From: Carettochelys insculpta
Taxonomy: Eukaryota > Chordata > Testudines > Carettochelyidae
Direction: 5' to 3'
Assembly: GCF_033958435.1 (NCBI RefSeq)
Contig: NC_134137.1
Location: forward strand, 320,167,501 to 320,231,500
Length of the DNA: 64,000 nucleotides
Part shown: positions 9,962 through 21,489 of the stretch, piece after piece
Layout: the number at the start of each line of letters is the position of its first letter
Position numbering within the stretch: the first letter of the stretch is position 1
Position numbers and translations under genes: made by a program
The notes under the pieces: generated by a model
What the model was told of the DNA's origin: nothing
What the model saw: only the letters and a program-made list of their open reading frames with translations
The model's database searches: none

Positions 9962-10083
9962 ACCAGGGGGTAGCCGAGTTGGTCTGTGTCTTCAGAAAAA
10001 CAAGAAGTCCTGTGGCACCTTGTAGACTAACAGATATTTTGGAGCATGAGCTTTCATGGACAAAGACCCGCTTCATCAGATGC
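9962..10083 (+). mobile_element. tRNA-like SINE copy, single arm
   Basis: The sequence contains TAGCCGAGTTGGTCTG, which resembles a tRNA/polymerase III A box (TRGCNNAGYNGG), followed by CAAGAAGTCCTGTGGCACC and ACCCGCTTCATCAGATGC. Near-identical 10-base direct repeats CAGTTACTCA lie just before and just after it. The same core occurs in the fold-back units at 24, 39, 56 and 63 kb. SINE identity is inferred from the A-box-like motif and the flanking repeats. Confidence 0.65.
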
Positions 10084-12123
10084 CAGTTACTCAGTTACTT
10101 AGTGTGAGATGCCAACAAGAGGGATGGGCACTAAACTTCATCCTGAAACTGATATCTGCTCTCCTGTTGGAGCAGTTGCACTGTGAATAAACAATGACAT
10201 AGTCAACAGAGCAGGGGTACTGGATTCTGGGTCCAGCAGGTCTTCCTTTTGCTCTGCCACAAATGACTCCTGAGAGGTAAGAGAGAACATAAGCCTGAGA
10301 ATGAATTGTTAGCTTAGTGGTCAGTGCTGTCACCCAGACTATGGAAGACCCAGGAACCAGCCCCCCTGCTTCAGTTATGCTCGTTGTTTTTCACAGCACA
10401 ATAGTCATGGCATGTAGAGGCTGCAGATCCCTGTTCAGATCCCTTCTGACCAGCAGGAAGAAGGATGAAGGACTTGATGGGGGTTGCCCACATCTCAAGT
10501 GAGTGCCCTACCCACTGGGCTAAATGTTATGAGGGAAGACTCCTGCTTCCTCAAGCCTCTTGGCTGCTTTGTGTGAATTTGCGTGAGGGGCACAACGCAG
10601 TAGGCAAGTTAGACGTCTGAAGGACTATCTTCCTCTGGTTTGTGAATTGCTCTGGGACTTGGACAGGTGCCCACAAGGAGGCAGCAGTGTGAGCACCCAG
10701 AGGCAGAGAAAGAAGTGCCTAGAGAATTTTTACTCCAAAAACAGTGGGAGTAAGTTTAAGTACCTACAAAGTTTCTGGCGTTTGTGTATCACATGAACCT
10801 GAAAAGTAAAACTCAGGCACCTAACTCCTTTTGTGCAGTCAGTGACTTGCCCAGGGTCACACAGAATGTCTTCAGCACACATGGAATTGAACCTGTGTCC
10901 CCATATCCAAACCATTGGATAATTCTCTCTCTTTATTATAGCATGTCCATTAAGTTATGCTGTAACTTTAAGTTTGTAAATATTCCCATTTGAAGTGACT
11001 GAGACTATACAAGCAATTAAGGACCTGGCTGAATCCAGGTCTACAATCCAGTGTTTCTCTTAGGATTCTGCCAGGGCTACGCTGTCTGCCCGCAGAAAAA
11101 AACCTATACCTATTTACGTAACAGTATTTACCATCTTCTTACTCTGCATTACTGTTAGAAAAAAAAAAGCAAGAGCCCAACCTGGGGAGTTTCTCTGTAA
11201 TCATCTTTGAGTCACACGAAGCCTGAGGCCTGCCACTCAACCCTTACAACCAAATCACTTTCATTCTGAGGTTAAAAAAAGGAAAGAGCGAACTCTTTGT
11301 CTGAGCACACTTACAAACTTCCATTATCAGTGATTTTTCCGTTCAAATTTCCAAGTTTTTTTCAAATGTGTTCCTCAGAGTAAGCTTGGTCATTTCCTTT
11401 AAGAGAGTCAGAAACAAGCCTTACAGGTGGCTAACAAAAATCTTACGATATTTTATTTAAGAAAAGTTAAAAAATGGCTTGTTCCAGCAGCTGCATTAAC
11501 TGTAAACCAGGTCTGTGGCATTAGTAAGAAAATTATAGAACAGGATTTCAAATGGGTATCTGTAATACATTCATTTTAAAATAATACTACAAGTTCTATG
11601 TCTTGTGCCAAGAATACGCTGAAGCTGAGAGATAAGAAGCCTAAATGTGTGGATAAAAATATCGGTACAGATGGGAGGGTATTATAGTTCATTATGTGCC
11701 TACTGAAACAGATGAGCCATATGTGGTACTGGAACAATTTTTTTTTTGGAAGATTACTAAGCTCTAACTCAAAGACTAGGCACAATAATCCATGCACTAT
11801 TTGTTTATTTCAGGAATCAAACGTTTTTGAATGGCCAGATATAGAAAACCATTTGAAGCTGTTTATTCAGGATCTTATCTTTGCTCTTATAAGCCCAGGG
11901 CTATATCCACAAAGGGTATACTTTCAGTGTTGTTGTGTGTAACTTTAGGCATGGGTACCTCTGATAAATGGAAATCAGCTTTTGGCCTAAGTGAAAAGAT
12001 GTATGTGAAATGGGGGTTCCTAATGTAAGAAAAGTTAAAAATGAACTGGAAAAAGTAAGATGTGAAAATTGAAGCAAGCAAGGATGTGATGCAAGGTTAT
12101 GCTGTGGCTATATTTTGGTTATA
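10084..12123. other. Non-coding stretch with old interspersed repeats
   Basis: 10305-10530 resembles an old reptile repeat with 'gtggtcagtgctgtcaccc' and 'gagtgccctacccactggg' blocks, similar to a piece near 15085-15230. 10845-10865 reads GACTTGCCCAGGGTCACACAG, a word shared with MIR/CORE SINEs. The rest is AT-rich, with no coding sequence that I can support. Confidence 0.35.
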
Positions 12124-12386
12124 CAGTAGGGTCTCAACATTCGCAAGCTTAACATTCGTGAATTTAATTATTTGCCAGCAGTCACTTCTTCTGGGGCCCC
12201 GAGCAGGAGCGCTGGCAGCCACCGCTTCCCCTGGGGCTCTGGGCAGGAGCTCCAGAAGCCCTCATTTCTCCAGGGCCCCAGGCGGGAGCACCAGCAGCCA
12301 GGCTTCAGGCAGGAGCCATATTTGAAAAATTCAACATTCACGAGAGTTCTCAGCACAGTGCCCTCGCAAATATTGAGACCCGACTG
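12124..12386. mobile_element. Tigger/pogo-type MITE
   Basis: It starts CAGTAGGGTCTCAACATTCG and ends with the inverted CGAATATTGAGACCC-type terminus (TATTGAGACCCGACTG), with TA on both sides (12122-12123 and 12387-12388). This matches the TA target site of Tc1/mariner-class elements. The interior is GC-rich (GGGGCCC, GGGAGC blocks) and non-coding. Confidence 0.8.
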
Positions 12387-12496
12387 TAGTTGCTTTTGAA
12401 ATATTTTCAATTACCATTTTAAGAATTATGAATGTTTTATTAAAATGTTGTGCACATGAATAGTATGGGAAGGACATATATTACAAGGCTGCTGAT

Positions 12497-12535
12497 ACTC
12501 ATTTAAATTTAATTTAATTTAATTTAAATTTAAAT
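12497..12535. repeat. AATTT-rich low-complexity tract
   Basis: Tandem TTTAA/AATTT units form a short AT-only tract of the kind common in vertebrate intergenic DNA. No other function is suggested. Confidence 0.8.
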
Positions 12536-12742
12536 TGTGTGTTTATATGAAGAACCAGCAAGAAGACGGCGGCGATGTGATTATGGTAATTAGTATACTA
12601 ATTAACATTAAAACTACTAAATCCTATAAAAAGAGTCTTCTTCAACTGAGCTGTTGATCAACAGATCTCATCTTCTGTGATGTCATTGGTGAGCAACTAA
12701 ACCAATCCTTGATTGGCAGAGCTGATTACAGATGTCACAAAA

Positions 12743-13001
12743 GGCAATGTCTACACTAGCCCAAAACTTCGAAATGGCCATCTGCTGTTAGGAATAAGGG
12801 GATTTCGAAGTTGCCGGGATCCTTTCAAAAAGGAGCCTCATCTGGACAAGCTGCACAGCGGCGAGCTGCGTCAATTTCGAAGTGCTGCGGCTGCCAGCAT
12901 TTTAATGAGGCACTGAATATGTATTTCAGCATTTCATTAGTAAACTTCGAAATGGGCATTTGCATGGCCATTTCGAAGTTTTAATGAGTGCAGACACGGC
13001 C
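12743..13001. mobile_element. Harbinger MITE of the 436-bp palindromic family, internally deleted
   Basis: It starts GGCAATGTCTACACTAGCCC and ends GTGCAGACACGGCC, flanked by AAA on both sides. It contains AACTTCGAAATGGCCAT and the inverted ATGGCCATTTCGAAGTT near the ends. It lacks much of the left arm seen in 31872-32307. Confidence 0.75.
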
Positions 13002-13179
13002 AAAAAATGCCAAGTGTGGGCATTGTATGCTGTTTTCAGATCCTATGCTTTTCCTGTAGTGCCTAGTGCAGTAGAAGCAGCAGTGATCTGTATGTCTAAA
13101 AAGCTTGTTAAACCTCTCCCCTCTTGTCTCTCACTGAATGCATGGGATATGGCTCTCCCTCCACTCTTTCCTGGAATGT

Positions 13180-13685
13180 GTGTTGGGATGAATGGGCTGT
13201 CTGAGTAGCTGGGAGATAAGAAAAGCTGCCAGGTAGACAAAGTGTTTGGGACCCTGATCAGGCAGCTATCCCATGCTCAAGGCATGGGCACTCTGCAGCA
13301 GAGGCCCTGATCAGGCAGCAATCACATATCCCATGCATTGACACTACTTGAGGTGCAGTTTGATCAACCAGACATGGCCATGTCATCTCTAGCCACAGAC
13401 CAGAAGGAGCAGGTCCTTAAAAGGGGAAGGAACAAGATTGCACCTTCTGGGAAGGCCCTTCGCCCGGACTGCCTGGCCAGTGGTCCGCCACGTCACATTC
13501 CATCATGCCTTGGGAAGACATTTCCAGGGCTGTGCCTGTCCTGAGAGAAGCCCGATATCTCCAGTGCCTGGGAGTGTGAGTATGAATGTGCGGGTGTGAC
13601 TGTGACTCCCTTTCTTGAGCTTAGTTATCATTGCAATAAACGTGTTGCTTTCTGCCAGACTCTGGTGGGTCATTAATCCTCCCTA
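13180..13685 (+). mobile_element. Possible LTR-derived segment with poly(A) signal
   Basis: GCAATAAACG near 13636, followed by GTTGCTTTCTGCCAGACTCTG, resembles the R-U5 end of an LTR. The block CCCTGATCAGGCAGC occurs twice (near 13251 and 13307). No coding sequence or exact terminus was found, so this remains tentative. Confidence 0.35.
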
Positions 13686-13689
13686 AGCT

Positions 13690-14440
13690 TAGTAGCTGGC
13701 CCAATTTTGGGTAACACCTGGATCTGCTGACTCTTAAAGCAATTAAGATCCTGTACAACAGTTTGACACCAGAATAATCCATCTTGAGCTAGAGTTTCCA
13801 GATCACTCTGAGATATACTGCATGACTTCACTTTGGCCTTTAATATGTTTTTGTAATGCCTACACTGACCAACAATAGAGTGTTTTCCATGAGTAAGCTG
13901 GCCATCGAAGACCATCTTTGGTATACCTGTATCATCATCCTCATAATATGACCAATCCAGCGAAAATGTTTGTTCATAAGCATTACTTCCACGGTCATGA
14001 TACCAGACAGCTTAAGAACGTCCATGTTAGGAATTTTGTCCCACCAATTCACATGGGCAATCTTCCTCAGACAGTGCGTAGGGAATTGATCAAGTTTCAA
14101 AACATGGTGGTGATATATTGTCCAAACTGCCTGATAAACTGCTACCTTGGTATGGAGTTTACCACCATCATCATTCCATAGGTGTTTGATCAATTTTCCA
14201 AAGGCAGCACTGGCTTTGTCTAATCAAGCAGATACATCATGATCCACATTTATGTTAGAAGACAGTACACTTCTAAGGTAGCAGAACTTGTCAACAGCCT
14301 TAAGGACTGTACCAGCAGCCATGATCACTGGAGTACTGGGCTCTTTCTAAATTAGCTGAGGTATAACTTCTGTCTTCTTGAAGCTCATTGTGAGTCCAAA
14401 ACAGTGATCAGACGTAACAAAGCAATCAAAAAGCTCCTGT
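13690..14440 (-). pseudogene. LINE reverse transcriptase C-terminal fragment
   Basis: On the - strand, conceptual translation gives FCYL.SVLSSN, then KASAAFGKLIKHLWND, then HHVLKLDQFPTHCLRKI and WIGHIMRM in order. This is the region downstream of the polymerase domain in many non-LTR retrotransposons (consensus of the type CLRKI..WWDKI and RWIGHI.RM). The stretch contains stops and frame changes (longest open piece 14193-13840), so it is a dead, 5'-truncated copy. The clade is not decided. Confidence 0.65.
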
Positions 14441-17400
14441 GATTTTGTTGAAATTAATGAAAATTCCAATTAAGATCAATGGGGTACCATTAGCTTCATG
14501 GATAATCAGGCAGATCAACCATTGTTACACTATTATATCTTTGAGTTTGATTATAAATGTAGTAGTGTTTAAGCAGTAACTGCATGCCTGTTTGCTGAGC
14601 TAATCATTTTTTCTTTTCAATACAATTTTGTTTAATTATTGAAAGTGTCACCCCATGGTTATTTTCCTCAAAATCTCTGTAACCGACCCAGAGCCTTGGT
14701 GAAAACTAACCTGGGTTTTATTGCACCCTTATTTATAACGACTTAATATTAATTAGGAACATCTGCATATGAAGTTTACAAAGGTTACAGTGCTCTGCCA
14801 CCGAGTCTAATCCACAGCCCTGAATTTGCTATGCAATGCCTGAGGTGAGTTAGACTTAAAAAAAAGAGAGTGACTTACAAAAGCCGCAGACTGAGTGAGA
14901 AGCTGCTTAACCAGCCAATAAAAAATGCTAACAAGTGGAACTTAACCCTGTCCTCTCAAAGGGACTTAGGCACCTCCCCTCACTCAGGATGTACAGCCAC
15001 GTATCTTCTGCTGGAATTAGGTGTCTATGCCAATTCAGTCATTTCTCACAAAAGACACTGACTATGCTTCCTCACACCCTATAGCCCAGTGGTTACAGCA
15101 TGCACCCACAATGGGTGAGATCCTTGTTTAAAACCTCCACACACACACACACACTCATGCAGCAGAGGAATTTGAACTCTGCACTTCTAGATCCCACATG
15201 AGTGCCCTAACTATGAGCTATTGGGGCACATAAAGGTTTCTCAGCCTCTCTTGTTGAAGTTGATCAACTATTTACACATTCAGTGGAGCAGGGAGTCTGG
15301 ACCCCTGGTCTCCCAGGTGAGTGCATTAAGGGTTAGTCTATAGAGCCATTCTCACTCTCTTGCTGACTCCATGATTATTTCTGTACTTCATACAAACTGC
15401 ACTTGCTTCAACAGAAGAACATAAGACAACTCTCCACAACAATGACACAGCTCAGGGAACTCACCCAAGATGGGAAGACCTGTGTTCAAATCATTGTGTT
15501 CAGTTAGGCCAAGGGAGGATAATGAACATTAATTTCTAACGTCCTGGGCAAGTTCCGTGTTCATAAGGGCCATCCTACCACCATTGTTCTGGGCAGAGTC
15601 CTGTCTGGTAGGTATTATTTAAGAGCACATACCAAATTACGTCCCGTAGGCACGATAGGCTGGAAAGACCTGGTTTCAGTAATCTCTTGGGGCTTGGGCA
15701 TAAGTGAAGTACTGGGAGTCAGGACTGAAGTGCTTTACACATGTCCACCAGCAGAAAATTTTATGCCTGTAGGGTTAGGTAGCAACTGAGTACAATTTTG
15801 AACTTACAGGCCTAAAGTGGTAGTTGGATCCCTAAGACCCCCTAAAATTACACATGTGCTTAAATTGTTGTAGGACCAGGACATTAATAACTCACTAGCT
15901 CCCTTCAAGCATTAACAAATAAATTCCATTTTTTCCTTTTTAAAATGTATCCCTGACTCAGATTTTCCCTATCAGCTTTGCAACATGATTTAGGATTTGA
16001 TCATGAAGGATTTAATTCAGAAAGAGAAACTAAATGTTAACTTGGCAAAATATCAGGAAAAGCTTTCTGATGCTGTAATCTTTTTGACTATAATACAGTT
16101 TCTCACTGAAGGTGGTAAGAACACCAGCTCCTGGAAGAAAGCACTAGGCAAAATTATGAACTAATCCATGTCATACATTGTAGGGAACATTCGGGAGGAT
16201 GAAATAAACGAAGTAATGTTTTTTTCTTCTCCATCTCTAAAGTCTCTGATGCAGTGTTTACAATTCCAAATCTAGCTACAGCTCAGTGATACATAAATAT
16301 GTGACGCCCCGCCTCAGAGGGACTGTCACAGGCATCGTGAGAACCCCAGCTACAGTAAAATGAACAGAACCTTTTCTGTCATGAAGCCATGAGAAAAATT
16401 CTTAAAGCTACAGCTGGCAAATCCAGCTAAAGGCAACACTGAGGCGCCTGAAGCCCTCCCTGTGTTCCCTGGATGGGGATACAGACCTCAGGGCTTTTCC
16501 AGACCAGCATTACAGATAAACAAACCACATTTTCTTCCTGATTGAATTACTGAGATGAGCTCCAAATCCTGCTGCTAGAACCTGCCTGAGCAGCTCTCCA
16601 ACTAAACGCTAGTGGGAAAGACGGAGGAGGAACTGCAGCCTGACTCCTCTCCCTCCATAAATCCAAGGATTGACATAGTCTCTTCCCCCTCCTCTATTCC
16701 CCCTTCAGCCATGTGATGCAGAAAATTTGCATAATGGCATCTTTTCCATCCTGCCCCCAAAGAGAGACTGAGCAGAGAACCACTCCAAGGATGTGGTGCA
16801 TAGCCATATAAAGCACAGACCTCCGTTGCTTGGATTACTAGCTCTCTGCCCCACCTAATTTCTGTGCAGCAGGATTGACGTGTCAGAGGCCTACAGGCAG
16901 GAACAAAATTTGGGTATGAGGACAACTTGAGTGGCAGGTGATTTGCCATATGAAACTCACAATGTTTGGGTTTGATTCCTTTCATACACTGCTTTGTAAA
17001 TGTCTGAGAAGGATCCTGTAGAACAGACATATCAATTGGTGACGTTCATTGCCATGGTTAAAGCAACGGCCCAATTCAGAAGTGCCAGACCAAAACACCT
17101 GCGCAATTTGATATGTCTCCCACCATTTTGACTATGATTAATTAGTTGGTGACTCATTAAACTATATTAGAAAGAGAATTCGTCCATCATACCTACAGTA
17201 CATGTAAGACACAGCTTTTCATTAAGGTATTTGGCCTGCAGATATGTCTCTTGCAAAGCAATCTCATGCGTTATTGCTCTCCAAAGAATGAAACTGAAAT
17301 TAGTTGATTTTCTCTCAGCTTAATTCTGTGACCCTCAGCTGCTGCTCATTTAAAACAGAAATATTTTATATTAGATTGTTTAAAGCTTTTCTTCTAGTTG

Positions 17401-17470
17401 TAGAAGGATGTGAGGTATTACAGCCCATTCAGCTGTCAAATCAACAAGCCAATATTTAGTATAGTAAATA
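14441..17470. other. Non-coding stretch with degraded repeats
   Basis: It contains a short (CA)n run at about 15139-15155 and an old repeat around 15085-15345 with 'gagtgccctaactatgagctattggggc'-like text, related to 10305-10530. An open frame on the - strand at 17030-16602 (142 residues) has no recognisable domain. No host exon is supportable. Confidence 0.4.
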
Positions 17471-17795
17471 CAGGCTGAATATCTCTAGTCTGGCACTGTC
17501 TCGTCCGACAACTTCTGTCATCTGACATGATTTTTGTTAGCCAGACAACCACTGACTATGGATGCGATCAAGTTTCCCATAGTCCCAGAAGGTTTGTTTA
17601 CAGCCAGCAGTCCTGGCTTTCTGTGTTCTGTGCTGTTATTTAGCTCTAATTTACCCCAAATGTCTTCTAAAAGCCCAGTAAGCAGTGCAAGTGTTGGTAA
17701 TGTTCTAGAAAATATTAGTCTCCCATGGTCCACCAAATTCTGTCATCATACAATGATCAAGTCCTCAGAGTGCCAGACTAGAGAGGTCCAACCTG
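17471..17795. mobile_element. Tigger-type MITE, second family
   Basis: It starts CAGGCTGAATATCTCTAGTC and ends GACTAGAGAGGTCCAACCTG, imperfect inverted termini of about 25 bases with GTCTGGCAC/GTGCCAGAC inside. TA borders it on both sides (17469-17470 and 17796-17797). The interior open frames are not transposase-like. Confidence 0.8.
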
Positions 17796-17797
17796 TA

Positions 17798-19336
17798 TAA
17801 CCCTTCGTACTATCCTTATATTGACACAGAACTCTTCCCTCAGAGTACATGGCTGTTAATAGGTGTAGCCACTCCTGTTTTCTGCTCCCTGAACCATAGC
17901 TATCATTTCAGTTCGGATAATTGCTTGGAAGCATTTTGCTTACAGGCACACTTACTCCATAAAAACAATTACTAATGAGTCACATCTAAAATATGGATTG
18001 GATGACTCATTTATTTGTGCATTTGTCAAGAAGAGTGGCATGAACAGCTGTTCTAGAAACCCTATCATACAGAGAGACATCTTATTCCTTCCAGGGATTA
18101 ATAAACATTTATGCATTTGGGCAAATAATCTGATTTAGGGGATGTTTATGATTCAGCAAAGGCAATGCAGCATCATGGATTTAAAATAAATAATTCGTAA
18201 CCAGAATACAAAATATGCTAGTAAAAAAGAAAACTAAAGAAAATACACAGATCCCTACAGCACAGCATAACTTAGCAGATAAAAGGAAAAGGAAATTTAA
18301 ATACCAGTAGAGCTGGTCAGAAATTTCAAATGAAAGTTTTCACTAAAATTTCAACCTCTTTAAAAAAATTAAGAATTTGTGACAAAAGCATTTCAACTTC
18401 AGGGGACTTTTCCGTTTTTTGAAGTTTGACAGATTTTTTTTAAATGACCTGTTGGTTGTTCCTCATATGGTTTGTCTTTGTTTTGATTTTTGTATCACCA
18501 GCTTTGACTGGTCAGCCGAATCACATGATAGCAACAGGTTCATAATTTAAAAATTGATTTTTTGAAAGTGTCTCATTTTGGAAAATTATGTTTTGGGAAA
18601 TAAGGAAGAAAATAAAGAAATGAACTATAATGAAAACACTTTGAATTTGCTAAAATTTCCATAAGTGTTTTTTTGTTAGTTGGCTTGTTTGTTTTTATTG
18701 TTACTCAGGCAACATTATTTAGCAATGAAAGATTTCTCAAAAAATACTGGGTGACCTCCTGGCCCCAGTGAAGTCAATAAGGTCAGAATTTCAAGCACTG
18801 CCTTTTCAGTTCACTCTGGAAAAGTGATGTGTTATGCCTCACAAGTCCCAGAAACATTTTAAAAGTAGTACAACATGAAAGGATGGCCACCTCAGTGCAC
18901 AGACCCAGATATGATAAACTGACATGCTAAGAGTCATGCGAAATATTTTTTTCTCCGGCTGCTTGAAACTTCCTTTTTTGAGCCAAACCCTCTTTGCTGG
19001 GGCTGAGAAAATTCAAAGCTGCATCAGCTAAAAGCAAAGATTTTTACCTTTTTGGTGCAATCAGGTAAGACAATTCACTCTATGTGCATGCGCATGTGGC
19101 TTTGCCCTGAGTATTCTGCAGACGCTCACAGATGCGGTTCCTCCATATTTTGTAGCCACTTAGAGACGCTGTTCCTACATTTAAGAGTAATTAATGATCC
19201 GCCAGCCAGAATTCCCAAAGTTCTGCAGGCTTTATTTTGCTAACAGGGCCCAAGGTGCAGATATGAAAGCAGTAAGTGGTCCAGTTTGCCTGTTTATGGT
19301 TTCCATAGTGATTAGCTAGATTGGCTTTGATGCTGG
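17798..19336. other. AT-rich intergenic stretch, nothing recognised
   Basis: No open frame with a recognisable domain, no clear terminal repeats and no RNA gene. It ends at the inferred outer edge of the gypsy 3' LTR. Confidence 0.5.
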
Positions 19337-19845
19337 TGTAACATCACTATGTGCCAGCTCCCAACAACAAACAGCTGGGACCAAAGTTGTTAAAATAATA
19401 ATGTTCCTGTAAACAGTTCCCCCTGCTGACAGCACAGCCTACTGGCTAGGCCCCTTGCAGAGCCTAGAGGCCTGGGTTGTAGGTCTGCAGCCCACCCCTG
19501 AGTGCTGTGGTCTTAGGTTGGGGCATGGCCCAGAGAATCTAGCTTCCTCTCTGGAGTAGGGGGTGTGTGGTTTCCTCTGGGGGTTCTTCCATCTCTGTGC
19601 CTGGGGAAGGGTTTGGAGGTTCTTTCCTCCAACAGCTGACCTGGTGGCAGCTCTGACACAGGACCTGTATGCACCAGAGCCAGCTCCTGCCCCTTGGCTG
19701 GTCAGCCCCGAACTGGGCTAGCTTCTTCTCTTTTATACTGTCTCCAAGCCTGACAGTGGGTGCAGGTGAACCGGAGTGGGGCTAATTGGGCAAACAGGTC
19801 CTGTTTAACCCCTGATTGCCCAGCCTTCCTCATACTCCTTACACA
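19337..19845 (-). repeat. Inferred 3' LTR of the gypsy element
   Basis: On the - strand, a purine-rich tract GGGGGGGAAAGA precedes TGTGTAAGG, and the segment ends GTGATGTTACA, giving TG..CA limits of about 509 bp. A TATA-like word AGTATAAAAG lies at about 19731-19741 on the - strand inside it, as an LTR promoter would. Without the 5' LTR for comparison, the limits are inferred. Confidence 0.5.
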
Positions 19846-20376
19846 TCTTTCCCCCCCGCAACACCCCAGAGATGTCTGCCCCTCCCCCAAGTGCGTTCCT
19901 TCTCCTGTGGAGAAAAAGGTGGCATTTGCATGATCCTTCTCCGCATGATGCTGGATCTGAAAGGAGAAGGGTTGAAGGGAGAAGTACCACCTCATGCTTC
20001 TGGGGTTCGTCTCCTTCATCACTTGTAGCCAGTGAAGAGGGGCGTGAATGGTGACAAGACTAAAGAGTCTGCCCAGGAGGTAATATCAGAGTGAGTCCAC
20101 TGCCCATTTTACTACTAGTTTCTACTTCTCTATTGCTGAGTAGGCCTTCTCTCTTGGAAAGAGCTTCCTGCTGATATAAAGAATTGGGTGTTCTTTGCCT
20201 CCCACAACTTGGGAGAACACAGCTCCCACTCCAATGTCCGAGGCATCCATCTGTAACAAGAATTCCTTTGAGAAGTCAGGGTTGTACAGGAGAGGTTCTC
20301 AGCACAGCTGGACCTTTAAGGCTGGGAAAGCTTCCTCTCAAGCTGGGGTCCACTGGATACGGCTTGGACTTTCTTT
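19846..20376 (-). pseudogene. Gypsy RNase H remnant
   Basis: On the - strand, pieces of the RNase H domain can be followed across frames: DASDIGVGAV, then LYISRKLFPRE, then RWYFSLQPFSFQIQHH near 19975, and KDHANATFF. At least one frameshift and several stops interrupt it. The order right after the RT fits an RT-RNase H unit. Confidence 0.65.
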
Positions 20377-21290
20377 CTTGAGGAGGTCAGTAAGAGGGGC
20401 AGCGCTGGAGGAGCAGCCCAGGAGGAAGCGGCGATAGTACCCTGCTAACCGCAGGAACTGGCATACCTGTCTTTTTGAGGATGGAGGGGTGTACCGCTGG
20501 AGGGCTTGGACCTTCCCCACTAGGGGTTGTACAGTGCCCTTCCTCAAGGTATAGCCTAAGTGGGTAGTTTCATCCATTCCAAGGTGGCATTTTGTGGGGT
20601 TCGCAGTCAGCCCCACTTTCTTGAGGGACTGCAGTACAGCGGCCACAGGTTGTAGATGGGTTTGCCAACCACAGCTATAGATTACTATGTCATCCAAATA
20701 CTCCACGGTGTATTGGCTGTGGGAATGTAGAATCCAGTTCATTAGGTTCTGGAACGTGGCAGGAGCACTATGCAGCCCAAAGGGCATGGTCCGGAATTGA
20801 AAGAGTCCAAAGGGAGTGGAGAAAGCTGTCTTCTCCTTGGACTCAGATGTGAAAGGGATTTGTCAATAGCCCTTTGTTAAGATGAGGGTAGTAATGTACT
20901 CTGCCTCCCCAAGCCAATCAAGCAGCTCATCCACCTGGGGCATTGGCTAAGCATCAAATTTAGAGACTGCATTCACTTTCCAGAAGTTCATACAAAACTG
21001 GGTGCTCCCATCTGGCTTGGAGACTAGGACTATAGGGGTTTTCCATTCACTGAAGGACTCCTCAGTTACCCCCAGTACCAGCATCGACTGAAGTTCTTGT
21101 TTTACCACCTCTCTCAACTTCTGAGAAAGGGGCTGGGGGGTTCTCCTGGACCTTAACTCTTGGTTCGGTTTGGATATGATGAACAGCCAGGGGAGTTTGA
21201 TCAGGTTTTGCTGAAAAGACTGAGGAGAAGTTGGCAACTAACTTTTGGGCCTGAAGCCTCTGTTCTGGGGTCAGGTTGGGCCCAATCTGG
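20377..21290 (-). pseudogene. Gypsy reverse transcriptase, inactivated
   Basis: On the - strand, WKTPIVLVSKPDGS and NAVSKFDA are followed by MPQVDELLDWLGEAEY, then MPFGLHSAPATFQNLMN and VEYLDDIVIYS, and QVCQFLRLAGYYRRF. These are the successive finger, palm and thumb motifs of a gypsy RT. The YLDD box is intact, but the first palm Asp of the usual TLDLTKGYW is Ile here (codon at 20881-20883) and the Trp is a stop. Another stop follows FDA. The enzyme cannot be functional. Confidence 0.85.
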
Positions 21291-21489
21291 ACCTCCCCTG
21301 GGTTGGCTGCCTCCTCTGCCTGGGGTTCCAGTTCCAGGTCTGGTGGTTAGGGAGTGATTAGTAAACCTTCCTGGGCCCTCCTGGGTTTTAGGAGATTTAC
21401 ACAGTAAATCTGTCACCCCTTGCACTTGCCCAGCTGGTTCACCTCATAGTTCACTGGGTCCACTTGCCAAACAACCTCATAAGGCCCCT

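Noticed and set aside
9962..10083. Genuine tRNA gene
   Set aside because: Only an A-box-like word is present. There is no cloverleaf or B box, and the copy is flanked by target-site repeats.
16602..17030. 142-residue - strand open frame
   Set aside because: No motif recognised. It lies in old repeat-like sequence and ends without any gene context.
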